A stretch of 64,000 bases of DNA from Saccharopolyspora shandongensis (GCF_900106995.1 NZ_FNOK01000047.1:1-64000); one strand, 5' to 3'. Counted from the stretch's first letter, positions 43,873 to 50,223 are shown. Notes: a model not told the origin generated them from the letters alone. Numbers and translations: made by a program.

Positions 43873-43910
43873 CCCCGGATATCCGCGCGTTGGGGAACGG
43901 GCATCCGGGG
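43873..43910 (-). terminator. Intrinsic terminator between capsid and XRE genes
   Basis: CCCCGGAT (from 43874) pairs with ATCCGGGG (to 43910). On the minus strand the stem is followed by TTTTTCTTTG, a classic rho-independent end. It lies inside a series of same-strand genes, so it would cut connector expression relative to capsid. Confidence 0.8.
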
Positions 43911-43925
43911 AGTCTCAATCAGTTC

Positions 43926-44750
43926 TTACGCAGCGTCGTACAGCCGCACGATTCCGGCAGGCAGCTGGAAACCGAAACCAACGCGCATGGTGCCGCGCAC
44001 CTGAACCGAGTCGTAATCGAACACGGCGTGATCCGAGACAACCACGCTCGTACCCTGGCGGACCACGTAGTGAATCTGAGTGCGGTCAAGAGCCCACGCA
44101 ACGGTAGCCGCATCCACGTCGGCAGAGACCAGCACCGGACGGCCGTAGATACGCATTCCGCCTTCCACGATTTCAACCAGGTTGCGGTTAGAACCGGTCT
44201 GCTCCTTGAGCTTGCTCACGGCCTGAGCGGTATCGGGGCTAACCACAAAGTGGCTGATCTCCGAGCCGTTCTCAAGACCAACGAACACGGCATCCACGAA
44301 TGTGTCAAGGTTAGTCAGAGACGCCCCGGTGTCAACGGTGCTGTACGCCTGAGTACCAATCGGCGTCGGGCCGTTGGTGACGGCAGTCAAGCTGAAGAAA
44401 GCCGCGTCCACCTTCTTGGCAATCGACCGGCCCAGCGAGTTACCAACCAGGTTGGCAACATCCGGGTTCGAGTCGTTCACAGCCTCATTCGAAAGCTGAG
44501 TCAGGCCAGCGACCTTGCGGGGAGTCACAACAAGCTCGGACAGACCAGGGTCATCCGCAGTGATCTGCGCACCTTCCGCAGTCCACGCAGTGTCAGGGTC
44601 GGCAGTCAACAGCGGGAAAGCAACGGTGGTACCCGCGATACCGAGACGCGAGGAAACCTGAGCCGCAATCGACTTGGCTTCAACCACGTTGTCAAGCAAC
44701 GGTCCGTACTGCTCAGGGAAAAACGCAGTGGTGCTAGTGGCAACAGCCAT
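43926..44750 (-). CDS. Major capsid protein (HK97 fold)
   Basis: A 274-residue capsid protein. The HK97-type pattern is clear: VVEAKSIAAQVSSRLGIA, VAFPLLTADPDTAWTAEGAQ, VVTPRKVAGLTQLSNEAVND and SIAKKVDAAFFS, followed by the P-domain/E-loop region and DHAVFDYDSVQVRGTMRVGF at the end. It lacks the long N-terminal delta domain; a separate scaffold gene precedes it. AAAGGA lies 11 bases before ATG 44750. It should assemble a small head. Confidence 0.9.
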   Translation of the reverse strand: MAVATSTTAFFPEQYGPLLDNVVEAKSIAAQVSSRLGIAGTTVAFPLLTADPDTAWTAEGAQITADDPGLSELVVTPRKVAGLTQLSNEAVNDSNPDVANLVGNSLGRSIAKKVDAAFFSLTAVTNGPTPIGTQAYSTVDTGASLTNLDTFVDAVFVGLENGSEISHFVVSPDTAQAVSKLKEQTGSNRNLVEIVEGGMRIYGRPVLVSADVDAATVAWALDRTQIHYVVRQGTSVVVSDHAVFDYDSVQVRGTMRVGFGFQLPAGIVRLYDAA

Positions 44751-44892
44751 GATGAATTACATCCTTTGGGAGAAAAAGATTAATGGGTGAACCGAGCAAC
44801 CACGGGTTGCTTGGGGAATGGCCCACGGGGCCTAGAAAGCCCACTCAAGGAACCGCCACGGGCAGTACTCCGAGAGGGAAGTTTGTTGTAAT

Positions 44893-44956
44893 CCTCTGAC
44901 CTGGGGTTATGATCTTCACGATCCAGGCCGGCGGCGACGTTTCCGCTGGTCAGAGG
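44893..44956. other. 64-bp hairpin between scaffold and capsid genes
   Basis: CCTCTGACC (44893-44901) pairs perfectly with GGTCAGAGG (44948-44956), enclosing a GATC-GATC inner stem. There is no T-run on either side, so it is not a simple terminator. It lies in the 227-bp spacer upstream of the capsid gene and may set the capsid-to-scaffold ratio by RNA structure. Confidence 0.5.
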
Positions 44957-44977
44957 ACTATGATCAGTCCACAGTAA

Positions 44978-45457
44978 TCAACGCTCGAAAAGACCAGACC
45001 AGGACGGACCGTTACTTGGTTCTTCGGTGCCCTTGTTCAGTGAACGATCGGTGAATCGAGTCGGGTTTTTCCGCAGGCCGGGACGGTCACTGATCAGCTG
45101 TTCGGATGCTTCCCGAACCGCGTCAAGGTTCACGGTTCCGTCGGTGTTCAGGTAGTCAGCCACGTTGGTCTCCGTAAGAGCGAACAAGTCGGACGGCACG
45201 CTGAGCGTTCCGCTAGCGGCCTGGTAAATCGCCTCACGTTGGAAACCCTCAAGCTGCGTGCTCAGAGCCTCTAGACGGCTCTCAGCCTCTCGGAGCTGCA
45301 AGCGGTAACGCTTGGCTTCCTGCGCGGACTTGTTCTTAACGTCTGAATCGGCCTGAGCATCGTTCTCAGTTTCAGGGCTGGACTCCGTGCCCATCATGGG
45401 TGAAAGTCCGCCAGTGGCCATCTCAGGGCCGTTTACGGGCATCTCTGGGGTGGTCAC
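44978..45457 (-). CDS. Putative scaffolding protein
   Basis: A 159-residue acidic, highly charged protein directly upstream of the capsid gene, the usual scaffold position. The start is disordered (Met/Pro/Thr-rich), residues about 35-75 form a coiled coil (AQEAKRYRLQLREAESRLEA, LSTQLEGFQREAIYQAA), and the tail reads RPGLRKNPTRFTDRSLNKGT. This arrangement is typical of phage scaffolds. It starts at GTG 45457, overlapping the upstream stop (GTGA). Confidence 0.75.
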   Translation of the reverse strand: MTTPEMPVNGPEMATGGLSPMMGTESSPETENDAQADSDVKNKSAQEAKRYRLQLREAESRLEALSTQLEGFQREAIYQAASGTLSVPSDLFALTETNVADYLNTDGTVNLDAVREASEQLISDRPGLRKNPTRFTDRSLNKGTEEPSNGPSWSGLFER

Positions 45458-45612
45458 TTGGAATCACCACCCGTGGTGACGTTGGTCAGCATCTCAACAG
45501 CCGCCCGGATCACCTTGCGTTCGTTCCGGAGCTTGGCGCACTCCGCGCGTAGCTTGCGGATCTCTCCTTGCCAATACAACGGAAGGTCTGCAAACGGGGT
45601 TTCTTCATTCAT
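45454..45612 (-). CDS. Small helical protein upstream of the scaffold
   Basis: A 52-residue protein (FADLPLYWQGEIRKLRAECA, KLRNERKVIRAAVEMLTNVT) that should be one long coiled-coil helix. It starts at ATG 45612 with AGGAG nine bases ahead and overlaps the scaffold start by 4 bp. It is the first gene after an intrinsic terminator. Role unknown; a scaffold partner is plausible. Confidence 0.6.
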   Translation of the reverse strand: MNEETPFADLPLYWQGEIRKLRAECAKLRNERKVIRAAVEMLTNVTTGGDSK

Positions 45613-45640
45613 GGTTTGGATCTCCTGTATCCGAACACGA

Positions 45641-45676
45641 AAAAACCCCGGCCCCATCAAGGGTAACCGGGGTTCT
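45641..45676 (-). terminator. Intrinsic terminator just before the head operon
   Basis: AACCCCGG and CCGGGGTT form the stem; on the minus strand it ends in TTTTTT only about 30 bp before the first head-operon gene. Transcripts coming from the structured leader upstream would stop here unless antiterminated. Confidence 0.8.
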
Positions 45677-45688
45677 CTATTAGCCGAC

Positions 45689-45827
45689 CCGAATCAGGGA
45701 GTAGGACCTGATTCGGAGTCTCCCGTGGAATGGCTACAGACCACGGGAAGTCTAAAAGGGGGGAAGACGAGAGTGGGGCTAGACCGTCTGGCCGCCGATT
45801 TCCGACCGGCGGCGCTCACTCTCTTAC
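45689..45827. ncRNA. Structured leader or small RNA region
   Basis: Consecutive inverted repeats: CCGAATCAGG/CCTGATTCGG (45689-45716), CCCGTGG/CCACGGG (45722-45747), and a nested structure with outer stem GAGAGTG/CACTCTC (45769-45823) enclosing GCCGCCG/CGGCGGC. No ORF fits. It lies between two minus-strand terminators, so it could be a free small RNA, an attenuator leader for the head genes, or a DNA packaging or origin site. The folding is by eye only. Confidence 0.45.
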
Positions 45828-45964
45828 CTTCCCTGCCTTAACAAAGGTGTCTCTCTCAAAAACACCTCTCAATAATATCTAGGTGTTACGAACAGTTTGT
45901 TGCCGTATTCTGTGGACTGCATGTGGCGAACGCCACACTTGTTCTCTCCGTATACGGGCATGAA
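45828..45964. other. AT-rich spacer, probable promoter area
   Basis: No gene. AT-rich with small repeats (AGGTGT/ACACCT; a TGTGGCG-AA-CGCCACA hairpin near 45922). It lies downstream of one terminator and upstream of the structured region on the minus strand, so a promoter is expected here. Confidence 0.35.
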
Positions 45965-45990
45965 AAAAGCCGCCCCGTAGGGCGGCTGAT
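45965..45990 (-). terminator. Intrinsic terminator
   Basis: AGCCGCCCC-GTA-GGGCGGCT stem followed on the minus strand by TTTTTT, directly at the end of the 135-residue zinc-finger gene. A textbook rho-independent terminator. Confidence 0.88.
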
Positions 45991-45991
45991 C

Positions 45992-46399
45992 TCAGCGAAA
46001 GTTCCTGCTTCCCTTGGGCCTGCCTCGCTTGCCCGGTTCCGGTACTGGTCTGCCTAGCTTGCGGTAGTTCTCGTCTCGTCTGGCGTTCTGCTTGACACGG
46101 TGCTTGCGCATCCGTTCTGCTGCTGCCCCGGAATCGGCCCTAGAACGCTCGCTGCGGCACGAATCGCAGTAGGTGGGCCATCTGCCTACCTGGTGATTCT
46201 TACCTTGCGGAAATCGTCTCTCAGCGGTTACCAGGTTCATACAGTCCGGATCTCCACAGGAGTTGACGTACAACCGGTGGGACCACCCACCGGTTACCCA
46301 CAGGTCGGGTACGTCATGGCCGGTTGGATAACCGGCCCTGTACTTCCACTGGATGACGTGACCACCGTTGTCGGTGGTCCACTCCTTAACCTCAATCAC
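45992..46399 (-). CDS. Zinc-finger/AT-hook-like DNA-binding protein of the element
   Basis: A 135-residue basic protein. It has WKYRAGYPTGHDVPDLWVTG, a four-Cys finger split between NSCGDPDCMN and TYCDSCRSER, and a C-terminal RGRPKGSRN that looks like an AT-hook. I start at the GTG at 46399 with AAGGA nine bases ahead; the frame extends 20 codons upstream but would then swallow an operator palindrome. It may regulate the adjacent promoters. Family unknown. Confidence 0.6.
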   Translation of the reverse strand: MIEVKEWTTDNGGHVIQWKYRAGYPTGHDVPDLWVTGGWSHRLYVNSCGDPDCMNLVTAERRFPQGKNHQVGRWPTYCDSCRSERSRADSGAAAERMRKHRVKQNARRDENYRKLGRPVPEPGKRGRPKGSRNFR

Positions 46400-46421
46400 G
46401 GTTCTAATCCTTGCGGTAGGG

Positions 46422-46440
46422 GTGTCCCAAATTGGGACAC
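46422..46440. promoter_or_regulatory. Operator-like palindrome O5
   Basis: GTGTCCCAAATTGGGACAC is a perfect 19-bp palindrome placed 22 bp upstream of the zinc-finger protein start. It belongs to the same family as the four sites at 46654-46735. Confidence 0.7.
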
Positions 46441-46501
46441 CAACACTCTTCTTACGCACACTCCGTGTGCTTCATTTGGATGGGAGATAACCCCACCAAC
46501 A

Positions 46502-46615
46502 GCCGCCGATTTCTCGGCGGCTTGTACAACCTTGGTTGTGCCACCCCTACGGGTGGCCTCAACTCAACCAACCTTCGATCAGCCTTCCGGCTGACCTTGG
46601 TCCTTTTACTTCATT
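46502..46615. other. Hairpin-rich region next to the operator cluster
   Basis: Hairpins follow each other: GCCGCCGATTTCTCGGCGGC (46502-46521), CAACCTTGGTTG, GCCACCCCTACGGGTGGC and AGCCTTCCGGCT. The first uses the same stem sequence as the structured region near 45791. With the nearby palindromes and replication-type gene this could be an origin, or a long leader RNA. No ORF fits. Confidence 0.4.
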
Positions 46616-46653
46616 AGTTTCTACTTGCTCTTTTTAGTTAGTCCTTTACATTG

Positions 46654-46735
46654 GTGTTCATTTTGAACACAGGTTGTCCCATTTTGAACACACACTGTCC
46701 CAGTTTGGGACACCCCCATGTTCATTTTGGGACAC
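46654..46735. promoter_or_regulatory. Cluster of four operator/iteron-like palindromes
   Basis: Four related sites lie close together: GTGTTCATTTTGAACAC (46654-46670), TGTCCCATTTTGAACAC (46675-46691), TGTCCCAGTTTGGGACA (46696-46712) and TGTTCATTTTGGGACAC (46719-46735). Half-sites TGTTCA and TGTCCCA are mixed between sites. Spacing is about 21-23 bp, near two helical turns. They abut the 3' end of the replication-type HTH gene. They could be iterons of an origin or operators of an element repressor. Confidence 0.7.
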
Positions 46736-47158
46736 CTAGAACGGCGGTTCGTCATCGAAGCTGGGCCGTGTGTATGCCGGTGGCTCGCTGGTCTGCTTGA
46801 TCAGCTCTGCTTCTTCCTCCGGGCTCAGCGCATGATTCTCCGGTGCTTCTGGGGCATCCTGTGGAACCCTGATCAGATAGACGTTCGTCGCGTTCCCGTT
46901 GGCCGCTACTTTCTGGCCGTTGGCTACCAGGTAGCCCAGAGATTCAAGTTCCTGTAACCCGCGCTGGACGCTGCTACGCCCGATGCCTGCCCACTCAGCG
47001 AGCTTGTTCAAGCTCGCATACAGAGTCCATGTTCGCCAACACCGATAGGCGATAGCCACACCCAGCAATCGGGTAGTCGGCTTCAATCTGGCATCGTGGA
47101 ACACGGTAATACGGAAGTCAGCTTCCTTACTCGGACGGTTAGCTGTTGGTGCGGACAT
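46736..47158 (-). CDS. HTH protein, replication-initiation type
   Basis: A 140-residue protein. The core FRITVFHDARLKPTTRLLGV, LAEWAGIGRSSVQRGLQELE, SLGYLVANGQKVAANGNAT matches the HTH_36-type winged helix found at the N-terminus of phage replication organisers; the rest is an acidic tail. I start at ATG 47158 with AAAGGG upstream. Its neighbours (palindrome cluster, hairpins) fit a replication locus. A transcription-regulator role is the alternative. Confidence 0.65.
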   Translation of the reverse strand: MSAPTANRPSKEADFRITVFHDARLKPTTRLLGVAIAYRCWRTWTLYASLNKLAEWAGIGRSSVQRGLQELESLGYLVANGQKVAANGNATNVYLIRVPQDAPEAPENHALSPEEEAELIKQTSEPPAYTRPSFDDEPPF

Positions 47159-47291
47159 TCTTCTTACCCTTTCGGTTGCGTCCGTAGACGGCTTGTTCAG
47201 TTCGATACAAGTTGGTGCACTTCCTACAGACACGGGCACCGTTGGGCCGTGTCTCTGTGTACGTCTCTGAGTGGCCGTTTAGACAGGCCAT
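47139..47291 (-). CDS. Small zinc-ribbon protein of the element
   Basis: A 50-residue protein: ACLNGHSETYTETRPNGARV then CRKCTNLYRTEQAVYGRNRK. The NGH...R.NGARVCRKC pattern is a small zinc ribbon seen in many actinophage proteins. It overlaps the HTH gene start by 20 bp and follows the HNH gene by 22 bp. Probably translated as part of that operon. Confidence 0.6.
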   Translation of the reverse strand: MACLNGHSETYTETRPNGARVCRKCTNLYRTEQAVYGRNRKGKKNVRTNS

Positions 47292-47313
47292 TTCTTAACC
47301 GCCTTCCTCGATT

Positions 47314-47625
47314 TCACTTCCGCCTACCGGGATGGCCACCCAAACGCGGGTTACGCCTAGCGGCTTTCCTCGCCGCCTGAGCGTCATTGCCTTGTTGGCT
47401 GGTTTTCCTCCCGTGGCAGCGTCGGCAGACGCCTTGCAGGTTGGTTAGTTCGTGGTTGTCTCGTGAGCCAATATGGTCTACTTCCTCGCTGGTTCCTGTG
47501 CAGATACCAGGAGTCGCTAGCTTGCAGGTTGGGTCACGTTTCAGGACTTGCCGACGCAATGACGGCCAATTCTTCGGTAGAAACCTTCGACCTGATTTCT
47601 TCGGATCTCCCGATTCCCAAGTCAC
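47314..47625 (-). CDS. HNH endonuclease
   Basis: A 103-residue phage-type HNH nuclease: WPSLRRQVLKRDPTCKLATP, EEVDHIGSRDNHELTNLQGV, CRRCHGRKTSQQGND. The DHI and the H-x-N-x-x-x-H (HELTNLQGV to CHGRK) metal site are intact. Such small HNH proteins often lie beside terminase genes and help cut DNA for packaging; no terminase is present here. It starts at GTG 47625, overlapping the upstream stop (GGTGA). Confidence 0.88.
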   Translation of the reverse strand: MTWESGDPKKSGRRFLPKNWPSLRRQVLKRDPTCKLATPGICTGTSEEVDHIGSRDNHELTNLQGVCRRCHGRKTSQQGNDAQAARKAARRNPRLGGHPGRRK

Positions 47626-47873
47626 CTAATCACCAACCGATACACGGTCCGGCGATACTCCCCGAACATCCATTGTTCGGTGTCGTCTTCGATTACTTCG
47701 CTGCTGACAACCTCGGTTTGCTGGGTTGCCAGAAACTCAGTAACCGGTCGGTAGACCGGATCATTGTCCGGCACTAACGGTGACGATTCGACTATCAGTC
47801 TGTCGTTCTCCACCCATGCCTGAACGTAGTGGGGTCGGATGATCAGGGTTTCGAACTTCACAATCTCTTCCAT
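47622..47873 (-). CDS. Hypothetical first gene of the leftward operon
   Basis: An 83-residue protein (VKFETLIIRPHYVQAWVEND; EDDTEQWMFGEYRRTVYRLV) of unknown family, probably a small beta-rich protein. It has an excellent ribosome site, AAAGGAG, four bases before ATG 47873. It is the first gene after the switch region containing three repressor operators. Confidence 0.6.
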   Translation of the reverse strand: MEEIVKFETLIIRPHYVQAWVENDRLIVESSPLVPDNDPVYRPVTEFLATQQTEVVSSEVIEDDTEQWMFGEYRRTVYRLVIR

Positions 47874-48079
47874 GTCTCTCCTTTGCTGATTGGTTGACTA
47901 ACCCGGATTCGGTCGTCATGGCTCCCGCTAGACCTGGTAACCTCACCGACTTACGCGGCTCCCGCTGTTAACGGCGATTGCAAGTCGGATTGGTATCCGG
48001 TTGGTCGATTCCGTTGCACTTCCGCCGTAGTTGCGCGTGTCCGGTCTCTGACCTTGGTGATTCCTGCCGGGCACCTCCA

Positions 48080-48149
48080 GGTGGTTAACCACCGGGATCA
48101 AGGTAGCACGGTGGTTAACCACCGGTCAAATCGGGCGGTGGTTAACCAC
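48080..48149. promoter_or_regulatory. Three GTGGTTAACCAC operators in the switch region
   Basis: Perfect palindromes GTGGTTAACCAC occur at 48081-48092, 48111-48122 and 48138-48149, extended to GGTGGTTAACCACC in the first two. Centre spacing is 30 and 27 bp, close to three helical turns. The third lies inside the probable promoter of the RHH gene. The spacer 47874-48166 separates the leftward operon from the rightward RHH gene, so this is likely the element's genetic switch. Confidence 0.8.
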
Positions 48150-48166
48150 GTGGTAGCCTGTCGCGT

Positions 48167-48403
48167 ATGCCGAACGACCAGCAAGAACACGAAGCAAAGA
48201 TCAAGCGGAACGCAGAACGCCACCGGGAGAACAGGCACGCTCACAAGCTCCGGGGTCTACGTGGTGTTTCTGATCAAGACTGGGACTTTTTCGGTGAAGC
48301 CACAGAAGCTCAGGGAACCGACCGTTCCACGGTCCTACGCGAGTGCATTGCTTGGTACCTCGGACAGGCAGACCAGCTACCGCAACGGCCGGAGCGAACC
48401 TGA
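48167..48403 (+). CDS. Ribbon-helix-helix repressor of the element
   Basis: A 78-residue protein with a charged N-terminus (KIKRNAERHRENRHAHKLRG) and a ribbon-helix-helix core (LRGVSDQDWDFFGEATEAQG then TDRSTVLRECIAWYLGQ). Arc/CopG-type proteins bind short palindromes as dimers of dimers, matching the three operators in front of the gene. A TAGCCT box eight bases before ATG 48167 suggests a leaderless transcript. It is most likely the maintenance repressor. Confidence 0.75.
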   Translation: MPNDQQEHEAKIKRNAERHRENRHAHKLRGLRGVSDQDWDFFGEATEAQGTDRSTVLRECIAWYLGQADQLPQRPERT

Positions 48404-48415
48404 GCCCCAACAGAG

Positions 48416-48453
48416 AAGCCCCGTAAACGGCCCTGAGATGGCCGCTACGGGGC
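48416..48453. terminator. Bidirectional terminator between repressor and integrase
   Basis: AGCCCCGTA (about 48416) pairs with TACGGGGCT (to 48451), followed by TTCTTG on the plus strand. It lies between convergent genes and should stop both transcripts. Confidence 0.75.
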
Positions 48454-48472
48454 TTTCTTGTGTCCAGGGTAA

Positions 48473-50005
48473 TCAGGCTTGCATCGGTGTCATCGGCAAC
48501 GCACCGGGGTTGATCAGTTGAAGGATGCTGTTCTTGCCCAGTGCTAGGCGGTAGTGGTCTCCGTGCCACTGTGTCTGAACCTTGGCGTTGCGGAGGAATG
48601 CGTTCCGCTGGTCAGCATCCAGCCCATTCCAGTGCTCGGAGAACGTTTCTCCGGTCGGTTCCATTCGGTACCCGGCAGGTTGGACAGGTTGCCCTTCAAG
48701 CTCAGTCCTGCGAGTGTCCAGGGCTTGCAGGCGGCTGTTCATCCTGTCCTTGGTCTTACCTCGGAACGCAGGGGACATCACCATCTCGGCAATGTTCTCG
48801 ATTTCTGCTTCGATCGACGCGAGTTCATCAGCGTTGTTGGTCGCAGGGACGTAGACCCGCTTCTGCATAGCGTGGCTACCATAGTGCTCCATGAGAATTC
48901 CGAGGAAGTTCTCATCGGTCGATTCCAGGCGAACCGCCTTGTTCCCGCACGGTGTGCCCTTGTTAGAACTGGCACAACGGTAGTAAGCCCTGGACCCGTT
49001 GAAAACCCGGTACATCGGCTCACCACACGAGCAAAACAGCACCCGCAGCAGCAACGCGGTTTCCGTAGTCCGGCGTTTCGGCGCTGACTTCGTTTTCTTG
49101 CTCAGGGCTTCCTGTAGTTCCTCGAGCCGGGTACGGGTCATCAACGGTTCGGCACGCACCACGGGTGCGCCTGCTTCATCTCTGACGACGTATTCCTTGC
49201 CGAACTGCTTCTGACCCTTTGCGTCACGGATCGGCTTACCATCAGGACCCGTAATAACCTCACGACGCAGCGTGTAACCAAGCAAGGTCTCAGACGACAG
49301 AATCCGCGTAAGACTCTGGTTTGACCAGCGTTCGCCCTTGGATTCTTTCCCGTTGTTGACCCGGTTCTGATCACGCGGGGAAGGAACACCACGCTTGTTC
49401 AAATCCATCAGAACTGACCGAATCGATTCCAGCTTGATAATCCGTTCCGCCGCTTCCAGGATGACAGCTTTCGCATCGTGATCCACCACGTACTTGTCAC
49501 CCTCGGCTTTGTAGCCGTACGGCGTCATGCGGCCCTTGTACTTGCCCTGAGAGTAGTTGTAATCGAACGTGTTGGTGTTGCGTTCCCGGATCGCCTCAAG
49601 CTCACCAGCGGCAACCTCAGCAAGGATGAACGCGACCATCCGCCCAGGACCCGAACTGAGATCGAAGGTCTCAGAAGTCGAGACGATCGACTTGCCGTGA
49701 TCCTGACACCAGGACATGACTCGGCTCAAGTAGATCGAACCCGTAGCCAAACGGTCAAGGCGGTACGCGGCCACGATGTCCCACGCATCGATCCGCTCAG
49801 GCTCGGTGAACCACTTCGACAGCTCCGGAGCAGTCAACGGGTCAACCGACCGGCCAAGGTCCAGATCCTCAGCCCAACCAACGATCTCGTGACCGTTCGC
49901 GTCAGCCCACTTCTCGATCGCGAGCCTCTGACGCTCCGGCGATGTGGTGACGTCTTCCAGCCCCTGAAACCGGCTCAGCCGGATACGGCCCAACAACCTT
50001 GCCAC
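48473..50005 (-). CDS. int: Large serine recombinase (integrase)
   Basis: A 510-residue serine integrase. The N-terminal catalytic domain has the nucleophile in IRLSRFQGLEDVTTSPERQR (Ser 11 from this start) and the Arg motif AAYRLDRLATG. The recombinase domain follows (GRMTPYGYK; LNKRGVPSPRDQNRVNNGKE), then a zinc ribbon (FCSCGEPMYR, YYRCASSNKGTPCGN) and a coiled coil (DELASIEAEIENIAEM). I prefer the GTG at 50005 because GAGGGAG lies six bases upstream; GTG 50020 is possible. It acts on the att sites described here, the right one only 185 bp away. Confidence 0.93.
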   Translation of the reverse strand: MARLLGRIRLSRFQGLEDVTTSPERQRLAIEKWADANGHEIVGWAEDLDLGRSVDPLTAPELSKWFTEPERIDAWDIVAAYRLDRLATGSIYLSRVMSWCQDHGKSIVSTSETFDLSSGPGRMVAFILAEVAAGELEAIRERNTNTFDYNYSQGKYKGRMTPYGYKAEGDKYVVDHDAKAVILEAAERIIKLESIRSVLMDLNKRGVPSPRDQNRVNNGKESKGERWSNQSLTRILSSETLLGYTLRREVITGPDGKPIRDAKGQKQFGKEYVVRDEAGAPVVRAEPLMTRTRLEELQEALSKKTKSAPKRRTTETALLLRVLFCSCGEPMYRVFNGSRAYYRCASSNKGTPCGNKAVRLESTDENFLGILMEHYGSHAMQKRVYVPATNNADELASIEAEIENIAEMVMSPAFRGKTKDRMNSRLQALDTRRTELEGQPVQPAGYRMEPTGETFSEHWNGLDADQRNAFLRNAKVQTQWHGDHYRLALGKNSILQLINPGALPMTPMQA

Positions 50006-50039
50006 TTGCAGCTCCCTCACTTACAGGGGCCTGATCGGC

Positions 50040-50057
50040 AACGTCTGACCCGACGTT
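50040..50057. promoter_or_regulatory. Inverted repeat in the integrase promoter
   Basis: AACGTC and GACGTT flank TGACCC just upstream of the integrase start. It could be an operator for integrase control. The rest of 50021-50189 contains only a small GGAACC/GGTTCC hairpin. Confidence 0.4.
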
Positions 50058-50189
50058 ACCGGTCTGGCCTGCACGGTGGCCTTACACAGATCATCGGGCG
50101 TGGTGGGAACCTTCGGTTCCTGGCCTACTGGCGTCGGGTCGGGGGTATTGCCGCTGGTAACGGGCTGCCCGGTGGTCCGGCGCTGGTCT

Positions 50190-50223
50190 GTGTAAAACCT
50201 GTAAGTGGGAGCGCGACATCGCC
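50190..50223. mobile_element. attR of the integrated element
   Basis: The inner part (GTGTAAAACCTGTAA, from 50190) is the left arm of the reconstructed attP; the outer part from 50111 on reads GCGCGACATCGCC (50211-50223 in window numbering) and is the right half of attB. The core GCG is 50211-50213. Together with attL it yields a 22-bp attB palindrome with one mismatch per arm and a 46-bp attP whose arms are GTGTAAAACC and GGTTTTACAC. Confidence 0.75.

Larger units (their letters stand above)
40067..50112. mobile_element. Integrated capsid-encoding element (putative phage satellite)
   Basis: A roughly 10.05-kb insertion bounded by attL and attR, with visibly lower GC than the chromosome. It carries a large serine integrase, an excisionase-like HTH gene, an RHH repressor, a replication-type HTH protein, two HNH-type nucleases, scaffold, HK97-fold capsid, a head-tail adaptor and a stopper, plus several tiny ORFs. 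No terminase, portal, maturation protease, tail or lysis gene is present. This gene set fits a satellite that builds its own head and depends on a helper for the rest, in the spirit of capsid-forming PICIs, but with an even smaller set. A decayed prophage is the alternative; the reading frames are intact and compact, which argues against it. Confidence 0.8.

Noticed and set aside
44893..44956. Intrinsic terminator or intron end between scaffold and capsid
   Set aside because: The stem is perfect but lacks a T-run on either strand, and no intron core or intron-encoded protein is present; kept only as a structured feature.
48080..48149. CRISPR-like repeat-spacer array
   Set aside because: Three short palindromic units with 15-18 bp between them and no cas genes; operators fit better.
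40067..50112. Complete prophage
   Set aside because: About 10 kb, with no terminase, portal, tail or lysis genes seen on either strand.
40057..50223. Terminal inverted repeats of a DDE transposon
   Set aside because: The two ends are indeed inverted copies, but the only recombinase is a serine integrase, there is no target-site duplication, and both chromosomal halves rejoin into one palindrome, which is what attL/attR of palindromic att sites should look like.
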